A stretch of 64,000 nucleotides of DNA from Galerina marginata (Eukaryota; Basidiomycota; Agaricomycetes; Agaricales; Galerinaceae), in contig JAECYW010000010.1 in NCBI GenBank assembly GCA_023014335.1, positions 2,294,001 through 2,358,000 on the forward strand. The letters run 5' to 3'. Numbering within the stretch: position 1 is the first letter of the stretch; every line of letters begins with the position of its first letter. The notes under the pieces were generated by a model. It was not told the DNA's origin. It was given only the letters and a program-made list of their open reading frames with translations, and searched no databases. Positions 20,586 through 30,058 of this stretch are shown in pieces. The position numbers and the translations under genes are program-made.

Positions 20586-23500
20586 ATGCCCGCCATCGTT
20601 GCAACCGCTAGAAGACGAAGGAAAAGAGTTGACGACGACCTTCAAGCGGCCGATGTGGTGACCCACAAGAAGATATCTGTTCTAACACCGTCTGGGCAAT
20701 ACAAAACCGTCTCAATTCTCGTTCCCCTGGAGCCTCTTCCCGAAGAAAAAAGTTCGTTGCCAAATGTCTCGAACCAGGAAGACTTCATTGACTTCAGTGT
20801 GGATGCCGAGCCTCCACCCGTTGACGAACCGCCGGCAACATTTCGGCGTACAAAGGTTAGCTAATTTCAAGTAGAAAAACCAACATTAATCCTCGTCCAC
20901 ATCAGAGACAACGGGACTATGTCAAGCAATTTGTGGACCGCATAGGTGACATTCTTCAGGCGAGCCTAAGCCGGGAAACGCTCCCTGAGAATATGAGAAA
21001 GTGTACACATTGTTCGGAAAGGCATTGGGCTGTCTGGCGATGCATTGACTGTTCTCTGGGCTTGCCAAAATGTCGGCATTGCATGCGAATAATCCACCAG
21101 GAAAACCCCCTACATCGAATTGAATATTGGACGGGCACTCACTGGCGCCGAGCGGCGTTGTGGGAAGTGGGAACATATATGCTTATTCGGCACCATGTCG
21201 GCGACAGTGTTTGTGAAAGCCTAAAATTCCAAGCAGCACATCTTGAACGGCTCCAGAAATTGAAAGATCAGGAAGAGCAACAAAAGCTACAGGGAACCGC
21301 ACGATCCAAAGGGAAGGCGTCAGTTAGTAATGCGCCGACAACGAACATGGATACTCCTACTGAAGCCGACGGGGCGCCGAACGACACCCAGTGGGGTAAT
21401 GGCCCTGATGATCAATGGGAACAGGATCGCGTCTCGGACACCGAGTTCTTTCATTGGCTTGACATGTATCACCAGAACGAAGATAGCCACGCCGAGGCCA
21501 ATGGCTACTATGATGGTGAAGACAATGCCGAGGCCGTCGGCGCCGAGGCCGATGTGGAAGGACTGTCGGACTACTTAGGCGGAGGGTTCGATGAACCAAC
21601 TGTCGAAACTCATGACCTTCATCTTATGGACATGGAAGATGATTCGGCCAACATGTTTGAAGAGACCTCCATTCCCAAGCGGCCACACACGGACGGACTG
21701 AATAATACTTATGTGCGGATCCTCCACACAAACGGCATCCATCACCTCGCAATCGCAACGTGCAACTGTCATGGCGCCGACAGTGTTCCTCTGGACCTGA
21801 TTGCCTGCGGGTTGCTGCCTGCAAGCTTCACAAGAATTCGCACCATCTTTACGACTGAATTGATGGACTACTTCCGACTATCCAACCTAGAATTAAAAGC
21901 TTCGGCGTACCAGTTTTATCACCTTCTACGCCGACTCACATTGCCGATCGGCAACGGCGAGGTGGTCAATCTTTATCATGAATTTCGGCGCATGTCCCGT
22001 TTGTGGCGCTGGATGAAAAAGCTTAAATGGGCGGGTTACGGACACAAAACGGAGGACCCCTGTAATCCACCCCCGGGATCACTAGCAAATTTTTGTCCGA
22101 CTTGCCCACAACCCGGCGAGAATTTGCCTGCGAATTGGAAATTGGATCCCAACCGGTAACATTCCATTAGCTTACGGTGGAATGACGCACTTAATTTTTG
22201 ATAGCTTTGTGTTTCGTCTTCAGACTGTTGCCGACGGCAATTTCAAACAAACACATTTTAGGCAGAAAACAAACGATGATATCTGGCTATATGATGGTGG
22301 TGGGATAATGCCGAATCAACAAGATTATATTGATTTTGTTGCTACAGCTATTGAAAGATATACGGTAAGTTACTCCTTTCATTGGTGGTTGCCGATGCCG
22401 ATGCCGATGCCGGTGATAATCGATCGGCAACAAAGCTGACTGTACATTGTGCTTGCCCAGAAAGCTCCTTGTGAAAACACATTTCGGGCAATTACAAACG
22501 CACTACTAGCGTCCCATGCCTGTGATCTTACCGGCGTTATTGCCATTGTTTGTGCTCGGCACGGCTGCTACGTGCCGAATGCCCTCGTCAACATGTTTAA
22601 AGGGGAGCAACAAAAATATGTTGATTTTGCTTTCCTCCAGGTCCTAAAAATCCTCAAAATTGATCCTGCGCAGGGCCTCCTCTTCATTTATGACATTGTG
22701 TGTCAGTACATTGTCCACCTTTTGGAACGCATCGGCGATCGGCTTCCTGAAGGACTTACCATTGAACGCGCTATTGATCTTTTCCATGTCCATGCTCACA
22801 AGGATGATTGTTTCTTTCGTTACAACACTACATTTATCCCTGGGTCTGGCATAGTTGGAGGTCAAATTTTGGAGTCAAATTGGTCGGGGCTGAATAGCGT
22901 CGGGCCGATAGCATCGACGGCCACAATTCCTCATCGGGCAGAAATTCTGGACGACCACACAACTGATTCAAATCACAAGAAAATGCTGGGAATGACTGAA
23001 TACCTTTGTACCAAATACCTTGACGGCTCGGCAATGTCAAATCAGGCCGACCAATACTACGCCGACATTGCCACCAACGTTGATCGCAGCTTGCTCGATG
23101 CTTGGGAACTTCAGGTGGTGCGGGCAGAGAGCCTGCGGCAAACAGACATCACAGCAATGGACATTTATGCAGCCAACTTGCCTGACCGCATGGCAATGGA
23201 CCTCCCCGTCCCTTCGGCGTCGGCTTCATTCGCAGAACTGACGGCGATCGAGAAGTGGATTGAATTTGGCCTGTTGATTGAGGAAAAACAGTCCGTTATA
23301 TGTTTAACCATGCTATTTCTTACTAAAATTGCATAGAATTGACCTACAGGATAAAGTCCGACGTCTTGGCGCGCATCCTCATGAAGATGACCGGCAAACA
23401 ATTGAACAGCTGCGACAGGCACTTGTTCCAATGCTCCTCAAACTGCAGCATCTCCGTGAAAATGCAGGCGCTGGTAATGAAGCCATGGCTGTCACGTCTA

Positions 23501-24454
23501 TTCCTGTTCCCGATGAAGCTGAATTCGACGACACTCGTGAAACTGAAGACCTGCCGTCACTTCAATCAGCGCCGGAGCCGACGCCGTCAGATGGGCCCTC
23601 ACGCCGATGCCGACGCCGTGACCCTGCCGTAGAGGAGGTTCCTCGAGTGGAGCGACAAAAGATACACCTACCCTCCACAGGTTTCACTGTCGGCAATGCC
23701 GCAGAGGTCGAGATTCGATACCGTAAACAACAAGCAATCATTCAAGTTCATCGGCTTCGGGATTTTATCGCCGACCTCTCCTTCCAATATTCCCATGTCA
23801 TTCGCAACGCCGTCCGCAAGAGTGTCCGTACAGCTGCGCAAAAAAGAGTTAAATCCATGAAACACAAACTTGTCCTGCATGCCTGAATTTATTCCATTTG
23901 CCGAAGCCGTCTCGTCGCACTGGATTGCGACGCCGTTTTTCTGAGCAATTTTCGGCCACTTTCCAGGGACGACCTGCGTGCAAGTACAGCAGTTCTTCGA
24001 CCCAATGCACCGGGTTCAACATCACTTACACTTCCCTGGATATGGCAAAGTTCCCGCTGGTTTTTGTTGAATATGGATGCAAACACCGAGGCCGCAACAA
24101 ATGCCGATGCCGATGCCGATCCTTTAACACTGACGGAATGTAAGCTAATGAATCTAACGTTGAACAAGCTAATTTATTCATCATATATCAGTTAAACGCA
24201 TTCATTGGCTCCGTGCAAGAGCCCAAAAACATCGTTGGCAGGAAGAAGTGATATTGGTCACTTATGAGATGCAATGGACAGTACGTTATTTTTTGAACAA
24301 AAGGCAGCTATGGTGGGATGCTGCATGTATGCAAACAATCCCCGAAGGTGCGAAAGCCTATGCTACTCGCCAAAGTATGATGTGGCATAGACATGCAATT
24401 GTCGCCGAGCGTGCCTTTAAACACACGTGCCCCCAATATATTTCGCCGATGTAA
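20586..24454 (+). CDS. KDZ transposase with CxC2-like cysteine cluster (one in-frame stop)
   Basis: The exons are 20586-20855, 20906-22155, 22205-22364, 22461-23290, 23337-24139 and 24192-24454, about 1191 codons. Near residue 120 a zinc-binding CxC2-type cluster (KCTHCSERHWAVWRC, then CRHC) precedes the domain with CNCHGADSVPLDLIACGLLP that is typical of KDZ proteins. CPTCPQPGENLP (about 22100) leads into the RNase H-like core. Candidate catalytic acids are in VADGNF (exon 3), FIYDIVCQY (about 22690) and LESNWSGLN (about 22870); a zinc-ligand-like FHVHAHKDDCF lies between the last two. The C-terminal helical region ends RIHWLRARAQKHRWQEEV and so on, as in relatives. A TGA at 23884-23886 interrupts an otherwise continuous frame. 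Intron 22365-22460 holds a GCCGAT run. It catalyses cut-and-paste transposition by family knowledge. Confidence 0.9.
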
Positions 24455-24531
24455 TTATATAATCTTAATATCACAATATCGCACTCCGAGGCTGCGGCCG
24501 ATTATCTCTAATCTGATCTCTGATTTCAACC

Positions 24532-27128
24532 ATGGCAGAATACCCCCACCCTCGAGAGGTGAAAGCATTTGGTTTCCTGTCTCTTCAACATGGAGCTAGT
24601 CGCGCTATGCATTATAATGTCCAGGTCATGGTATGGTACTTTGAATCGCGCTTCAGGGCGGCTCTAATCAAGATGACCCAAACAACCATTACGCAACCTT
24701 GGTGGATGCAAGCTTTTTTGCAGTTGGAATTGGTTGGTAATTCATTTCATTTGTAATTTACTCCGACTAACGAGATAAAAAGAACTTTGTCTTGATGACC
24801 ATTGGCTTTGCCTCGGCCGTCGGCCAAGCCTTGGATGTGCCGATCATTATCAGGTCTTTGGCCGACAGCCTGGTGCTACAAGACTTCAACGCCGTCCCCC
24901 TGGCATTCCACAGTAGCTTCCTCGCCATTCTGGACAATGGCTTGGAAGCTTTATCCCCTTGTGCTCTTGTCAAGAATTACGACTGTGACTGGTGGAATGC
25001 CGAAGCCGAAGCCGATCCCCCTAACTACCTGGAGATGCACTCGGTACAAGATGCTATTGCGGTCCATCAAGCACAACAGCCGTGGGCACCAGATAGTGAA
25101 CGCATTGCCCCAACTATGCCGGCTCCTCTCCATCAGGAACAACCACAACAACCTTGCGAGATGTGCGCCGAGTCTCAAGAGTTGGCGCGCGTCGCCGTCG
25201 CCGAGCTGCATTCGATCCTAGAATATAGTGCTGCTGCGGAGAGGGACGCCGAAAATAGGGTTCAAATTGGCGTAAAACGTACATCTGGGCTATTTGCACT
25301 GCATGAGGCAGTTATTCTGAAGGAATTGCAGAAGGCCGATATCGCCGAACCAGCCGACGCCGATGCAATTGTCGCCGACGCCGGACCAACCCCAACAATG
25401 CCCACCCCATTGCCAACTTTCCCAAGTGAGGCTCCAAGTCCTGCTACGTCTATCCAAGCTCAATCACAGGGTATTGCCAATCGGGCAAAGAGGGAACTTC
25501 TTCGAATGCAAGGCCTCCCAACTGGGTCGTACAAGTGGGTATGGGGAGAAGACCTCTCCGACACTGAAGTCCGATCGCTCTGTCGGGGCCAAACCAATCT
25601 GGTTCTGCCACATTCTGGTTATCTGACCGAATTGCCCCCCGGGCCATCAGATGCATACGACGCCGATGATGTTGTGGCCATGCCAACGGGAGAAACGGTC
25701 GGCTTACATTCGAAATTGGGGTCTGATATTCAATCGATCCCCTCAGTTGCCGTTTCTGACGAGGCAGGAAGACTAACTCGTCCACCCAAGTTACAGGGTT
25801 ATACCATCAGCGCTTTGGGTGATTTGACAGACGAAGAAAGTGATACAGCCCATCAGGCTGTGCCTGCCGTCGGCGTCGGCGTCGGCGTCAGCGTCATGAT
25901 TTCCCATCTGCCACGACCATCCTTGATTGGAGATGCTAAAGGTGCAACACCGTTACTTATTTCAAAAACCTACATCATTAATGCTGTCATGCATACAGAC
26001 AAACAGAGCGATTCCCCAGATGTGGCTACGGTTGCCGATGTCGGCGTCACTCAAGGTCCCGTTGGCCCCGTTGCCGTCGGCGTCGGCAGCATCCTGAAAC
26101 AAGTTAATATGATACCAGCCCCCCAGAACACCAAACGTTTTACGATTTCCGACGTTCCTGATTCTGATGATGAGGATACCGCCGTTGCCGTTGCCGTCGC
26201 TCGCATGAACGCATCCAAGTCGTCCCTCGGCCTACCAGGTGTCAAGAAATTTACTGTTGATCTTCTTGAGGATACCAGCGATGAGGAATCAAACCCCAGG
26301 GTACCAGTCACACCTGCCGTTGCCCCCAACGCCGGAACTCGCAAAAATGCCCCCTTCAACAGGCAAGGCATTCGGCACTTCACTGTCAATTTGCTAGTCA
26401 GTTCCGACGATGAGGGTACTACTGACCTCCCTCCCCGGCGTTCTGTTGCCATTCTGCCTCAGCCTCGTGAGGGGTCTGTGTTGAGAGCAAATGCTCTGCC
26501 AGTTTCCATCAATGAAGATGTTGGCAAGGCCTCCACCTCTCGGCCTGTACCAAGGCTCACCGCTGCAGACATTGCCGAGGATTCAACCGATGATTCCGAT
26601 ACCAGTCCGGTTGCACAGCCTGTCAAGCGGCTCAGCGCAAATGATGCATTTGCTGAATTGAGTGAAGAGGAAAATAATGGGTGCTCCTCCATGGCTACTC
26701 CATTGGACCTCCCAACAGCACGGTTCAGGTATGCGACGGTTGCAGACATAGGTGAGGAAAGCAACTCTGACAATCGCGCCGATGCCGATGCCGATGCCGA
26801 TGCATCTGATAACCTGGCCCTCCCTTTTCCTCTGCCTTCGCCACCGTCCCCAAATCGTCAAACCCATCGTTTTCTTGTTGCTTTGCCCCCTCTACCCCCC
26901 GCACCCCGCAATTCTAACGCTCATCATTTACCTGGTGCCGACATCCTTCGGCCTTCCCCTCGTACCCCCGCTATGCCCTCGAATGCCCCTCATGAAGTCA
27001 ACATTACCAGTAACCCCCCCCGCCACATCTATACCGGCGACAGCTTTCCATATGTAGATGAATCCTGGGTGTCGGCACCGGCGGAGGAAAGTGACGATAT
27101 CGGCAGTGATATGGATATCGATCCGTAG
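24532..27128 (+). CDS. KDZ companion gene E: 848-residue protein with repeated acidic motifs
   Basis: There are two exons, 24532-24732 and 24783-27128, with the intron (GTTGGT donor) in phase 0. The N-terminus (ELKAFGF-type start, here EVKAFGFLSLQHGASRAMHY) and the following segment (LMTIGFASAVGQALDVPIII) form a folded domain of about 170 residues that I do not recognise. A Cys-containing helix and Ala-Asp repeats follow. From about 25795 to 26770 there are seven degenerate copies of a motif: a basic residue, a Phe/Leu-Thr-hydrophobic strand, then an acidic Ser/Asp/Glu cluster (for example RFTISDVPDSDDED and KKFTVDLLEDTSDEE). The C-terminus is Pro-rich and acidic. It begins 77 bp after the transposase stop on the same strand. 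The acidic clusters look like CK2-type sites or protein-interaction motifs; that is inference. Confidence 0.7.
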
Positions 27129-27557
27129 TTCTCGTCGTCGGTTACAATTTTGCATTTAATATATCACGCCTTTTACTTGTTTTATGAGTCTTGCACCTGA
27201 AGGTCTCGCATCCCGGCGCATTAGAAGCCTCGCAACCACCAATCGCCGACGCCGTTTGAGTATTTGATACTGATTTGTGCCACAAACCTCCATTGTCTTG
27301 ACTCTCTAATAAAATATACCCTACCTATTAGTTCTGCACTTTATAGTCTCACATCCAGGGGCTTTAAGAGCCTCGCAAAGCGAATCGCCGATGCCGAATG
27401 AATATTTGATATGGCTTGGTACGTCCAGACCCCCGTTTTCTTTGCTCGGAATTCTTCTAAAATACACCGTAGCCATTATTATATACCGTACAGCCTAGGC
27501 CGACGTACATGTGGCCCCCCTTTCACTGTCTATTTACGATGCCGGGGTACTCATGAC
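27129..27557. repeat. KDZ right subterminal region with a duplicated 150-bp unit
   Basis: No gene is visible. Two related units at about 27180-27330 and 27331-27480 share the order TTGCAC/CTGCAC, GTCTCGCATCC/GTCTCACATCC, GCCTCGCAA, AATCGCCGAYGCCG and TATTTGATA. Each contains the GCCGAY motif. Such subterminal repeats near transposon ends often bind transposase; this is inferred here. Confidence 0.6.
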
Positions 27558-27720
27558 GCCGAGCGGCCCCAGTTTTGAGGCCGAACGGGCCCGTCTGGTT
27601 GCGCCGAAGCCGTTTATGTGGTAGGTGACCGTTCATTGAATTCATTGGCCTCGATACAGTCGGCACATTGTAAACGTTCAATGGACCGATACATTCGCTA
27701 CAATGTAGCTTCCCTATGTG
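27558..27720 (-). repeat. KDZ right terminal inverted repeat (163 bp)
   Basis: This is the reverse complement of the left end at 8427-8589. It is followed immediately by the duplicated target CAATTCG at 27721-27727, after which HECT-2 coding sequence resumes. Confidence 0.95.
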
Positions 27721-27727
27721 CAATTCG

Positions 27728-29096
27728 GACAGGAGGAGTAAGTCATTGAATTATTTTCCATGTTTTACGGACGCTTCGGACGTACTCCCGTTGATATTAT
27801 TTATTAGGGAGGGGTTTGATGGCGGAGGTCACTTTAAAGAATTCCTTAAATTGTTCTACCAGGCCGTGTTTCAGACGAATATTTTGTGGTCGAAAACCAA
27901 GTGGGGCGACTGGTACCCGACTCTGGATGGGCAGGCAACTGAAGGCGCCTTTTCCTTGTATTTTTATCTCATATTTAAATTCTTACCTTTGCTCTCTTTT
28001 AGACCGCATCTATGGCTGGTATTGGTTCATTGGATATATCATCGGCAAGGCGGTGTACGAAGGCATTTTGGTAGAGGTCGAATTTGCTTATTTCTTTCTG
28101 TCGAAGGTAAGCTCGCCTACGTGGGTATTCATTTGATTTTCTCACAAAAGCGACTAGTGGTTAGGCAGGAGAAGCTACTTCGATGACCTCCTTTCACTAG
28201 ATCCGGACCTACATCGCCGCCTACTTTCCCTCAAACACTTGACTGACAATATTGAAGGTCTTTCATTGTATTTCACTATTATTGCTACGGAGGGTGAGGC
28301 CCATTCTTAAATGAATCAATCTATTAATTTGGTACCATTGATTAGAATCCGGAGCGAAAATTGTAGACCTTATTCCGAATGGCAGTGAAATCGCTGTCAC
28401 CAGGGAGAACAAGCTGCGTTATATCAACCTTTCTGCCCGTTACCGCCTGGATGTGCAGATGAAGGCGCAAAGTGAAGCATTTTATGCTAATAGGGAAAAA
28501 ATGGACAGGATGTTTAATCCCCGAGAACTTCAGATGCTCATTGGGGGCATTTTTGCGCCGATTGACTTGGACGACCTCCGGCGTCATACAACTTATGGTG
28601 GTACCTATCATAACGACCACGAGACAATAATCACATTTTGGCGGGTAGGTCTTACGATTTCGCTATTTATAACGTACCCTGAGTTTCGATTGTGAATGCC
28701 GATATAGGTCGTCAATTCCTTCCACCGATGGCAGGAACATAGCTTACTGCGGTTTGTGACGGGCTACAGCCATACACATGTACTGTAAGTGGGCTTTTGC
28801 CCTGATATCTGTCTTCATTAATTTCATGCTACTTTAAACTCCAGAGGATTCAAGGAACTTGTTCCGAATTTCTCCATACACGACGACGGATCGGATGAAA
28901 ACCGGTTGCCCACTTCAAGTACCTGCGTCAATCTCCTCAAAGTAAGAAACAAACATTCTCTTATTTTCCCCTGATGTCGTGTCGGGCTAACGTGTCCGCC
29001 ATTATGGCTTAGCTTCCTGCGTACAAGAGTGAGCGCCAACTGCGAGAAACGTTGTTGCAGGCCATCAGTTCTAAAGCTGGGTTTGATTCCTCTTGA
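27728..29096 (+). pseudogene. HECT-2, 3' part: HECT catalytic domain downstream of the KDZ insertion, with an internal deletion
   Basis: Exons by splice signals are 27728-27737, 27808-27944 (followed by a GC donor), 28003-28106, 28158-28293, 28346-28644, 28708-28784, 28845-28941 and 29013-29096. It encodes the HECT N-lobe remainder (GGGHFKEFLKLFYQ, YGWYWFIGYIIGKAVYEGIL) and the C-lobe with GFKELVPNFSIHDDG and the active-site loop LPTSSTCVNLLK; the catalytic Cys is TGC at 28924-28926. Compared with HECT-1 and HECT-3, about 80 bp is missing near 28470-28510: the end of one exon (GLSQLIEPKWL in HECT-3) and the 5' part of the next intron. The intron remnant is now read in frame (FYANREKMDRMFNPR). 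The catalytic Cys is intact, but the helix lost is part of the conserved fold. Confidence 0.85.
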
Positions 29097-29635
29097 TTCT
29101 TGAACTTGCAGATTGTAAATGCGTTTTTCAGACTCTTGATTAATATACATTTGAATGGGTATCATACAATAGTGAGATTGTTAGTGCTTTCACGCCCCAA
29201 TTGCTCACAATTAAGCCGCATGCCATCGTTGTGGTCAGTTCTTAATTTGATAGTCTCTGAATGGTGAGATACCGGAAACGAATGTTAATGTTACGAGGAG
29301 CCTGAGGATGGTATGCATATATGCTGACCGATGATCGATGAACCATTACGCTCTTTTGCATGATCTGAACTTCGAATTTCGGAGTCTTGAATACAATTAC
29401 AGCGCTGTACCTAGGTTTACAATAAGTAGCGCCACTCATACGTTGAAAGCAATATAACAGCAAAACGTTGCATTTAGGAATACTAAGTAAATAGGGGCGC
29501 ATCGCGCTATCGTGCCAATCACGTGCTGTCCGTTGGATTCAATTTTCAATTCCGAATCCTATTCTCGTCATCGCGACCTTTCCTATCCTCCTCCACCGTC
29601 TCCTCTGTTGATGATTCTCTTTTGATTCTCTGAGT
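29097..29635. other. Spacer downstream of HECT-2 (left half)
   Basis: I see no gene. From about 29500 it matches the leader found near 2840 and 63440 (GCGC-rich stretch, then CAATCACGTG). The spacer is cut by the Helitron and continues for 18 bp at 35698-35715, then at 47389 after the gypsy element. Confidence 0.55.
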
Positions 29636-29650
29636 CTACAAGCTTTACGA

Positions 29651-30012
29651 CCCGTCGCTTCGCGACGGTGGGGTTCGCTTCGCTCACCCACCTGCTACAC
29701 TCCGGGCCGACAGCTTGCTGGGGGGCTGCGCCCCCCAGACCCCCTGCTCGCGACACCCCACACAAATACTTAGCACTGAGAGGGGCTTCGCCCCTCTCTA
29801 TTGAAAGTTATTATACTGGAGTAAACGAAAAAATGCAAGACAGAAGTAGGCAGGACTCGCTTCGCTCACCTGCCTACTTCTGCCTTGCATTTTTTCTAAT
29901 TCTTTCTACCCCTGAGGCAATCATTCAAATATAAGTCAACGAAAAAATGGGAGACAGAAGCAGGCAGGACTCGCTTTGCTCGCCTGCCTGCTTCTGCCTC
30001 CCATTTTTTCTG
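29651..30012. repeat. Cluster of five hairpins at the Helitron 3' end
   Basis: CCGTCGC-TTC-GCGACGG (29652-29668); GGTGGG to CCCACC (about 29667-29692); a GGGGGGC/GCCCCCC palindrome (about 29721-29736); GAGAGGGGC-TTC-GCCCCTCTC (about 29778-29799); and two large hairpins of about 27-bp stems at 29829-29896 and 29944-30011. Loops repeatedly contain CGCTTCGC or CGCTTTGC. In the Helitron's own orientation they lie downstream of the transposase stop. The terminal one fits the 3' hairpin that Helitrons use for termination; the others could be transcript 3'-end structures. Confidence 0.75.
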
Positions 30013-30058
30013 CTTCTTATGTATTTTCACGTAATTTGAATCCATTAAAAATATATCA

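Larger units (their letters stand above)
8427..27720 (+). mobile_element. KDZ (Kyakuja-Dileera-Zisupton) class DNA transposon, 19,294 bp, five genes
   Basis: The element is bounded by 163-bp terminal inverted repeats (8427-8589 and 27558-27720) that I read as identical except for one base. Both ends start CACATAGGGAAGC. It is flanked by the 7-bp direct repeat CAATTCG (8420-8426 and 27721-27727), which is the target duplication within HECT-2. It carries a KDZ transposase (20586-24454) and four companion genes arranged as two divergent pairs plus one downstream gene. A foldback element is nested in one companion gene. KDZ elements are large, gene-carrying transposons abundant in mushrooms. In some genomes they are linked to TET/JBP oxygenases; I find none here. 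The transposase has one in-frame stop, so this copy may now be non-autonomous. Confidence 0.92.

Noticed and set aside
8427..27720. Search for a TET/JBP dioxygenase often linked to KDZ elements
   Set aside because: No HxD...H dioxygenase-like core was recognised in any of the five genes.
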